This document shows positions 6,162 through 13,908 of a DNA stretch of 22,542 nucleotides, piece after piece. Positions within the stretch are counted from its first letter, which is position 1; each line of letters begins with the position of its first letter. The notes under the pieces were generated by a model. That model was given only the letters and a program-made list of their open reading frames with translations, was not told the origin of the DNA and made no database searches. The stretch covers positions 1 through 22,542 of the forward strand of contig CAUAWV010000036.1 in the NCBI GenBank assembly GCA_958433005.1, given 5' to 3'. A program made the translations under genes and the position numbers. The stretch comes from an uncultured Collinsella sp. (GTDB lineage: Bacteria; Actinomycetota; Coriobacteriia; Coriobacteriales; Coriobacteriaceae).

Positions 6162-8105
6162 TTACTCCTTATTGCGACGGTAGAGGAAGTAACCGCCCGC
6201 GGAGATGACGGCAACGCCAGCGATGGCGAATGCAGCCACCATGCGGCCATCAAAACGATCGCCAGTGGTGGGCAGGCCGCCCTTGGTGTTCGTCTTGTTG
6301 GTGGTTACCGTGGTCGTGGTGTCCGACTTGCCGGGCTTCTCGGGCTTGGTGGTGGGCTGCTCGGGCTTAGCGGGCTGTTCGGGCTTAGCGGGCTGCTCGG
6401 GGGTACCGGGCTGTTCGGGAGTTCCGGGCTGATCCGGGGTCACCGGGTCGGTGGCAAGAGTGTCCTTGGCATAGGTGATGGACACCTTGAGGCCGTTGGT
6501 CTCAGTGTTCAGGTCGCTCGGGGTGAAGGGCGTGCTGAAATCCTCAGCCTTCAGATAAGCGCGCATCTCCTGGAGAAGGGCCTTGCACTTGACGTAGGTG
6601 TTCTCAGTGGCAGCCTTGCCGGCCTTGTTTGCCAGGGCGGTGCGGCCCTCAGTGGTGGTCTCGGCCTGCATAGCAGCATCGACCTCAAGGTTCTGCTCGA
6701 TGAGCTCGTTCTGGAGAGCGTCGAGGTAGGCGCGAACGCCGGTGCCGAGCTGCTCGCGGTGCTCGTAGCAGAGGGAACTAATGTCCATGAGGACGTAGTT
6801 GATGGAGTTCTCGGGCTCCTCGTTGTTCACGATGTCCGTCTCTTCGCAGTGATCGTAGGAGACATCCTGATTGCTGAAGTAGGGGCTGACCTCGGTGAGC
6901 AGTGCAGAGTACAGAGGAATAGCGACGGAGTAGGCGGCGCGGGAGAGCATCTCCCACTGAATGGTCGCGATCTCGGGGTCCATGCCCTGACGGATCTGGA
7001 AGAGGTTGGTCTCGGTGCTTCTTTCGGTGCCGATGGCGTAGACACCGTCGGTGTTGGCGTTGAGGCCGGGGACATTTTCGCCGCGGTTGCCAAATGCACG
7101 GATCATCTCAAAGGTGTTCCAGTCGGACTTGCCGGGCTTGAAGAACAGGGGCTGGATCTCGCTGACCATGGCTCCGATTTGGTCGGGGCCTTTTTCCGGT
7201 TTAACCGTGACGATGTCGTAATCCGCACCCTTGGTCAACGGGGCCATGAAGTAATCGCGGCCCTGGACATAGCGAGTCCACTGATGAACGCCGGAATCGG
7301 CGACGCTTTTGCCATAGGTCTTGGCAACGTCGAACTTGCCGTCGGTGTACTCGGCGAAGCCATTTTTCTCGGGCATGGTCTGGATGCCCTCGGAGTGGAG
7401 GCAGTTCTCGGCGTCATCAAGATTGACATCGTAATTGAGTCCGCCGATGTTGGGGTTGAGTGAGGCGACGTCATCGGCGAGCTTCATGGCGATCCACTGG
7501 TGGCCGGAAAGTGCGGCAAACAGCCAAGTCTCGTTGCTGTCGGCGATGATAATCTGATCGTTGCCGTTGGCGCCCTGCTCGTCGATGATCTTGCCGAGGA
7601 GTTCGACACCCTCACGTGCTTTGGCACTTTCGCCTAAGATAACGCTGCCGTAGCTATACTCGCCAATGCCAGTGTCGGTCAGGGGGTCTGCCTTGGCGGC
7701 TTTATCGTTCATGTTGGTGGTCAGCGTTGCGGAGCAGGACACGCCCTTCTCGTTGATGCCTGCCTCAGAGTAGGCATCATAGCGCCCGTGCCACTGCGAA
7801 GGATGATCGCGCACGTAGCTATAACGATATGTAGTCTTGGTCGACCTGTATGAGAAGTCGGACTCGTCTGAGCCGTAGGTATACCCGGGGGCATGCGACG
7901 GCTCAATGCCAAAGTGCTTGAGGTAGCGCGGGCCAAAGTCCTCGGCGCGACCATAATATGTGTTGCCGTCGGCTGTTAGGTTTTTGCCCATGTACATCTG
8001 CGTGCAGGCGAGCGCAGATGTCGGCATGGACATGATGGTCGCAGCTCCAAAGGCGAGGCCTATGCCTAGCTTCTTGAGCGCGTTGACGGGGCGAGTTTTC
8101 CTCAT
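6162..8105 (-). CDS. Secreted, sortase-anchored C69 family dipeptidase
   Basis: A 647-residue cell-surface peptidase of the C69 (PepD) family, N-terminal-nucleophile hydrolases that cleave dipeptides. Seen: a signal peptide with basic start and hydrophobic core, ending ALA at 31-33; Cys34 directly follows, then TQMYMGKNLTADGNTYYGRAEDF, the start of the catalytic domain. The N-terminal Cys is the expected nucleophile, so signal peptidase cleavage itself would expose it. The catalytic domain runs to about 480, a helical region follows, then a Pro/Glu/Lys/Gln/Thr spacer of PGTPEQ/PAKPEQ repeats (about 553-590), an LPTTG sortase motif (611-615), a hydrophobic helix and an RRNKE tail. GGGAGGG precedes the ATG. 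A role in gathering amino acids from peptides is inferred. Confidence 0.88.
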   Translation of the reverse strand: MRKTRPVNALKKLGIGLAFGAATIMSMPTSALACTQMYMGKNLTADGNTYYGRAEDFGPRYLKHFGIEPSHAPGYTYGSDESDFSYRSTKTTYRYSYVRDHPSQWHGRYDAYSEAGINEKGVSCSATLTTNMNDKAAKADPLTDTGIGEYSYGSVILGESAKAREGVELLGKIIDEQGANGNDQIIIADSNETWLFAALSGHQWIAMKLADDVASLNPNIGGLNYDVNLDDAENCLHSEGIQTMPEKNGFAEYTDGKFDVAKTYGKSVADSGVHQWTRYVQGRDYFMAPLTKGADYDIVTVKPEKGPDQIGAMVSEIQPLFFKPGKSDWNTFEMIRAFGNRGENVPGLNANTDGVYAIGTERSTETNLFQIRQGMDPEIATIQWEMLSRAAYSVAIPLYSALLTEVSPYFSNQDVSYDHCEETDIVNNEEPENSINYVLMDISSLCYEHREQLGTGVRAYLDALQNELIEQNLEVDAAMQAETTTEGRTALANKAGKAATENTYVKCKALLQEMRAYLKAEDFSTPFTPSDLNTETNGLKVSITYAKDTLATDPVTPDQPGTPEQPGTPEQPAKPEQPAKPEQPTTKPEKPGKSDTTTTVTTNKTNTKGGLPTTGDRFDGRMVAAFAIAGVAVISAGGYFLYRRNKE

Positions 8106-8124
8106 TTTCCCTCCCAGCGTGCGA

Positions 8125-8148
8125 AAGCCCTCTGTTGCCAGAGGGCTT
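8125..8148 (-). promoter_or_regulatory. Hairpin in the 5' leader of the C69 peptidase
   Basis: A perfect 10-bp stem (8125-8134 with 8139-8148) has a TTGC-strand loop, about 20 bases upstream of the peptidase ATG. Only three T residues follow on the minus strand, so it could be a weak terminator/attenuator or an mRNA-stabilising stem. Confidence 0.5.
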
Positions 8149-8335
8149 CAGCCAATAAAGACACCTCATTAGCGTAACGAACTGGAAACAATATTCATCT
8201 ATGAAAGAAACTTACTCGATAAGCGTGATGAAATATGCGATGAACGGTTAATCGTACTCAGTTTGCAGCTTTACTTTAATAAAGACGCCCTGTAATTACT
8301 GTAGCCGAATAAAGTAGCTGGGAATGCCCGAAATG

Positions 8336-8373
8336 AAAATCCCCCGCTGTTTGACGAATGCATAAACAGTGGG
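8336..8373 (-). terminator. Possible terminator of the lipid-kinase unit
   Basis: On the minus strand, a stem of CCC plus CTGTTT with AAACAG plus GGG, with one internal mismatch, is followed by a short T-run. It lies about 40 bases after the small membrane protein stop. Confidence 0.4.
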
Positions 8374-8411
8374 AGAGTCGATAACTGGATGAATATCATA
8401 CCAATGTGGAT

Positions 8412-8504
8412 TTACTTCTTTCGGCGGTGAATCACGTTGATGGCGTAACCGACGAGCATGGCCAAGACGATGACAATAAAGCCGATCAGGGGATTGTCGT
8501 TCAT
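8412..8504 (-). CDS. Small single-helix membrane protein (30 residues)
   Basis: An unrecognised mini-gene. The protein begins MNDNPLIG, continues with a hydrophobic helix (about residues 6-24, FIVIVLAMLVGYAI within it) and ends in HRRKK, predicting one membrane span with a cytoplasmic basic tail. Its ribosome site AGGAGG overlaps the TAG stop of the upstream lipid kinase, and only 9 bases separate that stop from the ATG, so the two are almost certainly translated from one mRNA. A partner or regulator of the lipid kinase at the membrane is a reasonable guess but is inference. Confidence 0.72.
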   Translation of the reverse strand: MNDNPLIGFIVIVLAMLVGYAINVIHRRKK

Positions 8505-8513
8505 AGGGTCCTC

Positions 8514-9431
8514 CTATTTTCCGAGCGGGGAGAATTCGTCGACGATGAGGTCGAGGCATTGCGGAAGCGCGCGGGCTCCAAAGACGCCCGAATTGCTGGA
8601 GATAATCTCGCCATCGAACTGCATGCCCAGCGACGGGGTGCAGGTGATCTTGGCTTCCTTGGTCTGGATGATCTTGAACTGTGGGCGCCCGAGTACCTTG
8701 CCGGCGGGGTCAAGCGCAGCGGTGATCACGGTAGGCAGCAGCTGCACGGTGCGCACGGGTTCGATGACCGCAATGTCGACCATGCCGTCGTTCATGCGGC
8801 AGTTGGGGAACAGGTTGATGTCGTTTTGGATGACCGAGGTGTTGCCGGCCATGCAGCAGATGCCATCGAGCTCCTCGACAATGCCGTCATGCTCGATGGT
8901 AAAGTGCGCCACCGTGGGGTTGGGCGTGGCGAGCGCGGAGAGGAAGTAGGCGATCTCGCCGATGTCGTTTTTGGTAGGGGCGGCCTTCATCATGATCTCG
9001 GCGTCGAAGCCCGAGCCGGCGATGATGATAAAGCCGTGGCGCCTTTCGTTGCCGTTCTCGTCGAGCCAAAAGAGCTCGCCCATGTCCACTTTGACCGTGC
9101 GACCGGCACGGCAGGCCTTGGCAAGTGCCGCTGCCTCGGGGGCATTACCGATGTTGTTAAAGAACAGGCAGGCTGTGCCGGAGGGGAAGACGAGCGTGGG
9201 GACGCCGCATCCGCGCATTTGGTCGAGTACGTTGGAGACGGTGCCGTCGCCGCCCGAAATCACCACGCGATCAAACTCGCGCACGTCTGCCACGGCGTCT
9301 TCGGGTTCCATGCCATCGCCGATAAAACGCATCACGACCTCGTCGCCGCCCTGCGCGAGGGCGTGCGTGAATGCGTAGATTTCATCTGAGCTGGGGCCCG
9401 ATGCCGGGTTGTGGATGATAAGGCAGCGCAT
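8514..9431 (-). CDS. Diacylglycerol kinase family lipid kinase
   Basis: A 305-residue protein of the DgkB/YegS fold, which phosphorylates diacylglycerol or a related lipid using ATP, usually to recycle membrane lipid. Seen: NPASG at 8-12, the nucleotide-binding GGDGT at 60-64 (ISGGDGTVSNV), PSGTACLFFNN near 83, NDGMVDI near 214 and QFDGE near 271, in the order expected of the family. The usual GT-x-N-D loop is GTACLFF here, so lipid or sugar specificity may differ from DgkB. The ribosome site before the ATG is weak. It is divergent from RNase D and runs into a 30-residue membrane protein gene. Confidence 0.87.
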   Translation of the reverse strand: MRCLIIHNPASGPSSDEIYAFTHALAQGGDEVVMRFIGDGMEPEDAVADVREFDRVVISGGDGTVSNVLDQMRGCGVPTLVFPSGTACLFFNNIGNAPEAAALAKACRAGRTVKVDMGELFWLDENGNERRHGFIIIAGSGFDAEIMMKAAPTKNDIGEIAYFLSALATPNPTVAHFTIEHDGIVEELDGICCMAGNTSVIQNDINLFPNCRMNDGMVDIAVIEPVRTVQLLPTVITAALDPAGKVLGRPQFKIIQTKEAKITCTPSLGMQFDGEIISSNSGVFGARALPQCLDLIVDEFSPLGK

Positions 9432-9459
9432 ACTTACGTTCCCGTTCTGTGACTAACCG

Positions 9460-9467
9460 AGTATAGT
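9460..9467. promoter_or_regulatory. Overlapping divergent -10 elements
   Basis: AGTATAGT offers TATAGT on the plus strand (toward RNase D) and TATACT on the minus strand (toward the lipid kinase). -35 hexamers are poor on both sides, so this is a candidate only. Confidence 0.35.
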
Positions 9468-9529
9468 TGTAAGGCAATGCCGATATCCTACCCGTGTTTT
9501 TCGGGCCTAACCTTATTCGATGGGTTGAT

Positions 9530-10663
9530 ATGTACATTTCCACACATCAGGCTCTACTCGACTTTTGCCAGCGCGCCCGTGAGTTTGACGCGATTGCCGT
9601 CGATACCGAGTTTTTGCGCGAGCGCACGTTCCATCCGCGCCTGTGTTTGGTTCAGATTGCCACCCCTGCCGAAAGCGTTGCGGTCGACCCTCTGGTGATC
9701 GACGACCTGTCGCCGCTGGCCGAGCTTATGGCCGACGAGAGCGTGATCAAAGTCTTCCACGCCTGCTCGCAGGATATGGAGGTTATGCTCCATACCGTGG
9801 GCGTGCTGCCGCGTCCGATTTTTGACACGCAGGTGGCCGCCGCCTTTTTGGGCGAACGCCAGCAGATTTCCTACGGCGCGCTCGTGCAGACGTTTTGCGG
9901 CGTCTCGCTGCCCAAGACCGAGTCGCTGACCGACTGGTCGCGTCGCCCGCTGACCGACAAACAGATCGAGTACGCGATCGATGACGTCAAGTACCTGATC
10001 GTCGCCTATACCGAGATGATGAGCCGCCTGCGCGAGCTGGGCCGCGTGGACTGGGTGCTCGACGAGCTGCGCCCGCTGGCTGACGAGTCGCACTATCGCG
10101 CCGATCGCCACGAGGCGTTCCGTAAGGTCAAACGCATCAATTCGTGCAGCCGTCACCAGTTGGGCATCGCGCGCGAGCTCGCCGCCTGGCGCGAGGACCG
10201 CGCCGAGCGCCGCAACATCCCGCGCAAGTGGGTCATGTCCGACGATACGCTGCTGGCGCTCGTTAAGCGCAATCCCGTGCGCGTTGAGGAGTTCCGTAGC
10301 ATTCGCGGTACCGACCAGTTGGGGGAGCGCGACGTGGACGGCGCGCTCATGGCCATCAAGCGCGGTGCGAGCTGCCCGCACGATCGCCTGCCGCTCATGG
10401 TGCGCGGGCATCGCCAGATCTCTCCGGAGCTGGAGAGCGTGACGGATCTCATGTACGCGCTCATCCGCCTGGTTGCCGAGCGCTCGGGGGTGGCGACCTC
10501 GGTCATTGCCTCGCGCGATGACCTGGCCGATTACATCGAGCATCCTGAGCAAAGCCCCCTGCGCGAAGGCTGGCGTTTTGAGCTTGTGGGTTCGCGCCTG
10601 GACGATCTGCTTTCCGGCAATATGGGGCTCACCGTGAAGGACGGAAAGATTGAGTTGTTATAG
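9530..10663 (+). CDS. rnd: Ribonuclease D
   Basis: A 377-residue 3'-to-5' exoribonuclease of the DEDDy family that trims stable RNA precursors such as tRNA. Counting from the ATG at 9530: exo motif I DTEF (Asp25, Glu27), motif II HACSQDME (Asp82), motif III YAIDDVKYL (Tyr148, Asp152). A C-terminal HRDC nucleic-acid-binding region follows (about 205-280). I prefer ATG 9530 over the GTG at 9494 because the protein then starts MYISTHQALLDFC, like other RNase D proteins; neither start has a strong ribosome site. A hairpin-rich region follows the gene. Confidence 0.9.
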   Translation: MYISTHQALLDFCQRAREFDAIAVDTEFLRERTFHPRLCLVQIATPAESVAVDPLVIDDLSPLAELMADESVIKVFHACSQDMEVMLHTVGVLPRPIFDTQVAAAFLGERQQISYGALVQTFCGVSLPKTESLTDWSRRPLTDKQIEYAIDDVKYLIVAYTEMMSRLRELGRVDWVLDELRPLADESHYRADRHEAFRKVKRINSCSRHQLGIARELAAWREDRAERRNIPRKWVMSDDTLLALVKRNPVRVEEFRSIRGTDQLGERDVDGALMAIKRGASCPHDRLPLMVRGHRQISPELESVTDLMYALIRLVAERSGVATSVIASRDDLADYIEHPEQSPLREGWRFELVGSRLDDLLSGNMGLTVKDGKIELL

Positions 10664-10670
10664 TTATATA

Positions 10671-10837
10671 GTTACGCGGTTTTACCAAACCGCGTAACAG
10701 CTCGACGCTGCAAACGGCCGAGAGCGGCAATCTGACGTTCAATCGTCGCTCGCGTACCAAAGTACGCGACGCTTCTCTTTCACGTCACCTTGCTCGCTCT
10801 CGACCGTTTTCGCTGACATTGCCAAAACATCGATGTT
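10671..10837. repeat. Hairpin-rich repeat-like element
   Basis: It contains a perfect 12-bp stem with a 4-base loop (10671-10682 with 10687-10698), directly after RNase D and without a clear T-run. Next comes a large imperfect inverted repeat (about 10712-10738 with 10782-10809) enclosing an inner 8-bp stem (10750-10757 with 10762-10769). A 12-base palindrome AACATCGATGTT closes it (10826-10837). The whole could fold as one long structured RNA or be a mobile non-coding repeat. No protein is supported. Confidence 0.6.
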
Positions 10838-10866
10838 GATTTGCTGGTCAGTCGAGTGGGTAGAAT
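10836..10866 (+). promoter_or_regulatory. Possible promoter of the zinc metallopeptidase gene
   Basis: TTGATT at 10836-10841 and TAGAAT at 10861-10866 are 19 bases apart, about 35 bases before the ATG. The spacing is slightly long. Confidence 0.35.
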
Positions 10867-10901
10867 GCCTCCAACGTGTAACTCGATTCGGAGGAATTCG
10901 C

Positions 10902-11606
10902 ATGCCTTATTACTATGGATACGGCTTTGGTATCGACCCGCTGTACCTGCTGGTTGTTCTTGTCTGCACGGTGCTTGGCCTTGCCGCGCAGAGCTATATC
11001 AATTCGACGTACAAGACGTGGTCCAAGGTTCGCTCGGACGGCGACACGGGCGCCAGGGTCGCTCGCCGCATGCTCGACGCCAACGGCTGCAATGCCGTGG
11101 GTATCAAGGGTGTCGCCGGTGAGCTCACTGACCATTACAACCCGCAGGACAACAACCTGTATCTGTCGGATTCCAACCGTTCGGGCGGCTCGGTCGCAAG
11201 CGTTGCTGTCGCTTGTCACGAGGCAGGCCATGCCGCGCAGCGTCAAAGCGGCTATGCCATGATGAAGGTACGTACCGCCCTCGTGCCGGTCGTCAACTTT
11301 ACCCAGAACACCTGGACCATCGTGCTGCTCATGGGCCTGTTTATGAACATCGCGGGACTCACGACCCTCGCGCTGATCTTCTTCTCGTTTAGCGTGCTGT
11401 TCCAGCTCGTTACGCTGCCGGTCGAGATTGACGCCAGCCGCCGCGCCGTGGCGTATATCGAGCAGTCGGGCATGAGCTCCAAACAGGTCAACGGTGCCAA
11501 GAAGGTGCTGACGGCCGCCGCGCTTACCTATGTGGCTGCGGCGCTCACCTCGATTATTCAGCTGCTCTATCTTATGGCTCGCTACAACAGAAACTCCAAC
11601 CGATAA
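10902..11606 (+). CDS. Membrane zinc metallopeptidase (YugP family)
   Basis: A 234-residue integral membrane protein with a zinc-peptidase motif HEAGH at 106-110 (two His ligands and the catalytic Glu) and a likely third ligand, Glu175, in LPVEIDAS. Hydrophobic helices lie at about 13-30, 125-150, 152-172 and 203-226. The N-terminus MPYYYGYGFGIDPLYLL is typical of the family. ATG 10902 is chosen because GGAGG (10890-10894) precedes it; the frame open from 10833 adds residues with no ribosome site. The family's substrate is not well established, so only membrane-embedded proteolysis is claimed. Confidence 0.87.
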   Translation: MPYYYGYGFGIDPLYLLVVLVCTVLGLAAQSYINSTYKTWSKVRSDGDTGARVARRMLDANGCNAVGIKGVAGELTDHYNPQDNNLYLSDSNRSGGSVASVAVACHEAGHAAQRQSGYAMMKVRTALVPVVNFTQNTWTIVLLMGLFMNIAGLTTLALIFFSFSVLFQLVTLPVEIDASRRAVAYIEQSGMSSKQVNGAKKVLTAAALTYVAAALTSIIQLLYLMARYNRNSNR

Positions 11607-11622
11607 CAAATTGGGTCGCTGG

Positions 11623-11652
11623 GCGCCGCGGGGATTTGTGTCCCCGCGGCGC
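11623..11652 (+). terminator. GC-rich terminator-like stem
   Basis: A perfect 12-bp stem (11623-11634 with 11641-11652) with loop TTTGTG starts 17 bases after the metallopeptidase stop. Only scattered T residues follow, so termination may be partial. Confidence 0.6.
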
Positions 11653-11721
11653 TGTACTATGTGTTGGACTTGAATTTGCGCAGGGCCGGAGCCCTTGTGC
11701 ACGATGACGAAAGGAGGCTGC

Positions 11722-13173
11722 GTGGCAGGCTGGAATCTAACCGGCAATGCCGTTTCCGCCGAGTTCGACGGTTCGGACGAGCAAGAGCGTAAAGAGCTCA
11801 GCGTGAGCCAGGCGGTAGAGATCGCCGCCGGTGCGCTCGATGCCATTCCGCAGCTGAGCGTTCTGGGCGAGGTCACGGGTTTTCGTGGCCCAAACGCCCG
11901 AAGCGGCCACTGCTATTTCCAGATCAAGGACGATTCGGCCGCCGTTGACTGCATCATCTGGAAGGGCGCCTACCTTAAGCGCACCTTCGACTTGCGCGAC
12001 GGCATGCAGGTAAGCTTTAAGGGCAGCTTCAATCTCTATAAGGCCACGGGCCGCATGAGCTTTGTCGCTCGCTCGTTTTCGCTGGCGGGGGAGGGTCTGC
12101 TGCGTCAACAAGTGGCGCAACTGGCCGAAAAGCTACGCCGCGAGGGCCTGATGGACGAAGCGCGCAAGCGCCGCATCCCGGTGTTTTGCTCGCGCGTGGC
12201 GGTCGTCACCTCGCTTTCGGGTGCCGTAATCGACGACGTCAAGCGTACATTGCGTCGTCGCAACCCGCTCGTCGAGCTCGTTTGCGTGGGTGCCAAGGTT
12301 CAAGGCGAGGGTGCGCCGGCCGGGCTCATTGAGGGCTTGCGCCGCGCCGCTTCCATTACGCCGGCGCCCGACTGTATTTTGCTGGTGCGCGGCGGCGGTT
12401 CCTTTGAGGACCTCATGACCTTTAATGACGAGGAGCTTGCCCGCGCGGTGGCGGCTTGTCCTGTGCCCGTGGTGACCGGCATTGGCCATGAGCCCGATAC
12501 CTCGATTTGCGACATGGTGAGCGACCGACGCGCCTCCACGCCCACGGCGGCGGCAGAATCGGTGGCGCCGGCTATGACGGAGTTGGCCGATGTGCTCGAG
12601 GCGCGCCATCAGCGTCTGGGTGCCGCGATGGCATCGATGATTGGGTCGGCCCAGGTCGACCTGGAGATGCTCGATCAGCGCGGTCGCCGTGCCTGGGATA
12701 CCTATACGGCTCGCTTGGGTGATGCGCTCGATGCCGCTGCGTGTCGCCCGTGCCTCAACGACCCCACATTTATGGTCGAGCGTCGCGAATCGGAGCTTGC
12801 GCTGACTGCCGATCGCCTGTCGGGCGCCATAGTACGCTCGGTCGGGACATTCCGCTCCAACTTTGAGCGCTTGCCCGAGCGTCTGATTACAAGCACCTCG
12901 GGGCTCGATGGTAAGCGCCATGCGCTCACGCTTGCGAGTTCCCGCCTGGAGCATCATGGACGTTCGATGCTCAGCAAACCCGCGTCCGACCTGGGCAGAG
13001 CTGCCGCGTCGCTCGATGCCCTGTCGCCGCTCAAAGTGCTTGCTCGCGGCTATTCCATCGCGTACAGCGATGATGGTGTGGCTACGAGTGCCAAGACCTT
13101 TAAGCCTGGCGACGCCATTCGCGTGCGCATGGCAGACGGCAACGTGGCAGCAACGGTCGATACGGTCGAGTAG
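11722..13173 (+). CDS. xseA: Exodeoxyribonuclease VII large subunit
   Basis: A 483-residue catalytic subunit of exonuclease VII, which degrades single-stranded DNA from both ends. Seen: an N-terminal OB-fold with GHCYFQIKD (62-70), then the catalytic domain with VVTSLSGAVIDDV (161-173), LLVRGGGSFEDLMTFND (220-236) and GIGHEPDTS (253-261), then a long helical region and the C-terminal LARGYSI segment. The GTG at 11722 is chosen because AAAGGAGG (11710-11717) lies four bases upstream; the frame extends to a TTG at 11695 without such a site. xseB follows after 42 bases, forming an operon. Confidence 0.93.
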   Translation: MAGWNLTGNAVSAEFDGSDEQERKELSVSQAVEIAAGALDAIPQLSVLGEVTGFRGPNARSGHCYFQIKDDSAAVDCIIWKGAYLKRTFDLRDGMQVSFKGSFNLYKATGRMSFVARSFSLAGEGLLRQQVAQLAEKLRREGLMDEARKRRIPVFCSRVAVVTSLSGAVIDDVKRTLRRRNPLVELVCVGAKVQGEGAPAGLIEGLRRAASITPAPDCILLVRGGGSFEDLMTFNDEELARAVAACPVPVVTGIGHEPDTSICDMVSDRRASTPTAAAESVAPAMTELADVLEARHQRLGAAMASMIGSAQVDLEMLDQRGRRAWDTYTARLGDALDAAACRPCLNDPTFMVERRESELALTADRLSGAIVRSVGTFRSNFERLPERLITSTSGLDGKRHALTLASSRLEHHGRSMLSKPASDLGRAAASLDALSPLKVLARGYSIAYSDDGVATSAKTFKPGDAIRVRMADGNVAATVDTVE

Positions 13174-13215
13174 ACCGCGTTTCGCAGTGATAGACCCTTA
13201 GGAAAGGAAACAGAT

Positions 13216-13482
13216 ATGGCAGAGAAGACCCCGGTCGAGCAGCTTACGTACAAGCAGGCCTCGCAGGAGCTGGAGCTCATCATCCGCAGCCTTGAGTCGG
13301 GCGATATGGAGCTCGAGGAGTCGCTCGAGAGCTACACCCGCGGCGTCGAGCTCCTCAAAAGCCTGCGCACCCGCCTGTCCGATGCCGAGCAGAAGGTCTC
13401 GGTGCTCCTTAAGGACGTCGACGGCAACGACGTGCTCGCCGACGGCGAGGCCGCCAACACCGATGATAACCTTTCGTTCTAA
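13216..13482 (+). CDS. xseB: Exodeoxyribonuclease VII small subunit
   Basis: An 88-residue helical subunit that binds the XseA helical region to form exonuclease VII. Seen: the family pattern LTYKQASQELELIIRSLESG, ELEESLESYTRGVELL and a basic/acidic helix ending DAEQKV; the tail is acidic and disordered. Its length is usual for XseB. AGGAAAGGAAACAGAT precedes the ATG, and it lies 42 bases after xseA. Confidence 0.93.
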   Translation: MAEKTPVEQLTYKQASQELELIIRSLESGDMELEESLESYTRGVELLKSLRTRLSDAEQKVSVLLKDVDGNDVLADGEAANTDDNLSF

Positions 13483-13489
13483 GCATCTC

Positions 13490-13512
13490 GACCAAATATA
13501 ATTACCTTGGTC
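13490..13512 (+). promoter_or_regulatory. TATAAT within an inverted repeat ahead of the HIT gene
   Basis: TATAAT at 13497-13502 is bracketed by GACCAA (13490-13495) and TTGGTC (13507-13512). This could be a promoter with an overlapping operator giving the HIT gene its own control. No clear -35 hexamer is seen. Confidence 0.35.
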
Positions 13513-13531
13513 TGTGAGAAAGGAACCAACC

Positions 13532-13867
13532 ATGTGCGATTGCATCTTCTGCAAAATTGCCAACCACGAGATCCCCTCGACCGTTGTCTACGAGAACGAT
13601 CAGGTCATCGCCTTCGACGACCTCAACCCCCAGGCGCCGGTCCACACGCTCGTGATCCCCAAGAAGCACTACAGCGATATCGCCGACAACGTACCTGCCG
13701 AGACCATGGGCGCCATGGCTCACGCCATCCAAGAGGTCGCCAAGGCCAAGGGTCTGGAGGACGGTTTCCGCGTCATCTCCAACAAGGGTGTCAACGCCGG
13801 CCAGACCGTCATGCACTTCCACATGCACGTTCTCGGCGGCAAAAACTTGGGCGAGGACCTCATCTGA
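13532..13867 (+). CDS. HIT family nucleotide hydrolase (HinT-like)
   Basis: A 111-residue histidine-triad protein of the HinT type, which hydrolyses nucleoside phosphoramidates and acyl-adenylates. Seen: the histidine triad HFHMHVLGG (His95, His97, His99), upstream NPQAPVHTLVIPKKHY, and an N-terminal C-x2-C pair (Cys4, Cys7) as in zinc-binding members. ATG 13532 is chosen because AAAGGA (13519-13524) precedes it. It lies 49 bases after xseB and may be cotranscribed with it, though a possible own promoter exists. Confidence 0.92.
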   Translation: MCDCIFCKIANHEIPSTVVYENDQVIAFDDLNPQAPVHTLVIPKKHYSDIADNVPAETMGAMAHAIQEVAKAKGLEDGFRVISNKGVNAGQTVMHFHMHVLGGKNLGEDLI

Positions 13868-13908
13868 GGGCGCTTGGCCCGTCGACTTGGCTGCCTTTGG
13901 AGTAATCT

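Larger units (their letters stand above)
8106..8411. other. A/T-richer intergenic region
   Basis: No supported gene. It holds a stem just upstream of the peptidase gene (8125-8148) and a possible terminator for the lipid-kinase unit (8336-8373). A minus-strand open frame ending at 8296 reads protein-like in its last 40 residues (for example IDSPTVYAFVKQRGIFISG) but has no start with a ribosome site of its own; it may be a remnant or chance. No convincing promoter was found for the peptidase. Confidence 0.5.

Noticed and set aside
6135..7463. A 442-codon plus-strand frame rich in Gly, Leu and Val
   Set aside because: It lies antisense to the C69 peptidase, and its repeats mirror the Pro-rich stalk and helices of that protein.
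8296..8559. An 87-codon minus-strand frame as a gene
   Set aside because: Its front overlaps the kinase end and the 30-residue membrane protein in another frame, and it has no ribosome site. Only its tail was kept as a curiosity.
10739..10819. A 26-codon minus-strand mini-ORF in the hairpin element
   Set aside because: It has no ribosome site and no amino-acid run that would suggest a leader peptide; its sequence is dictated by the inverted repeats.
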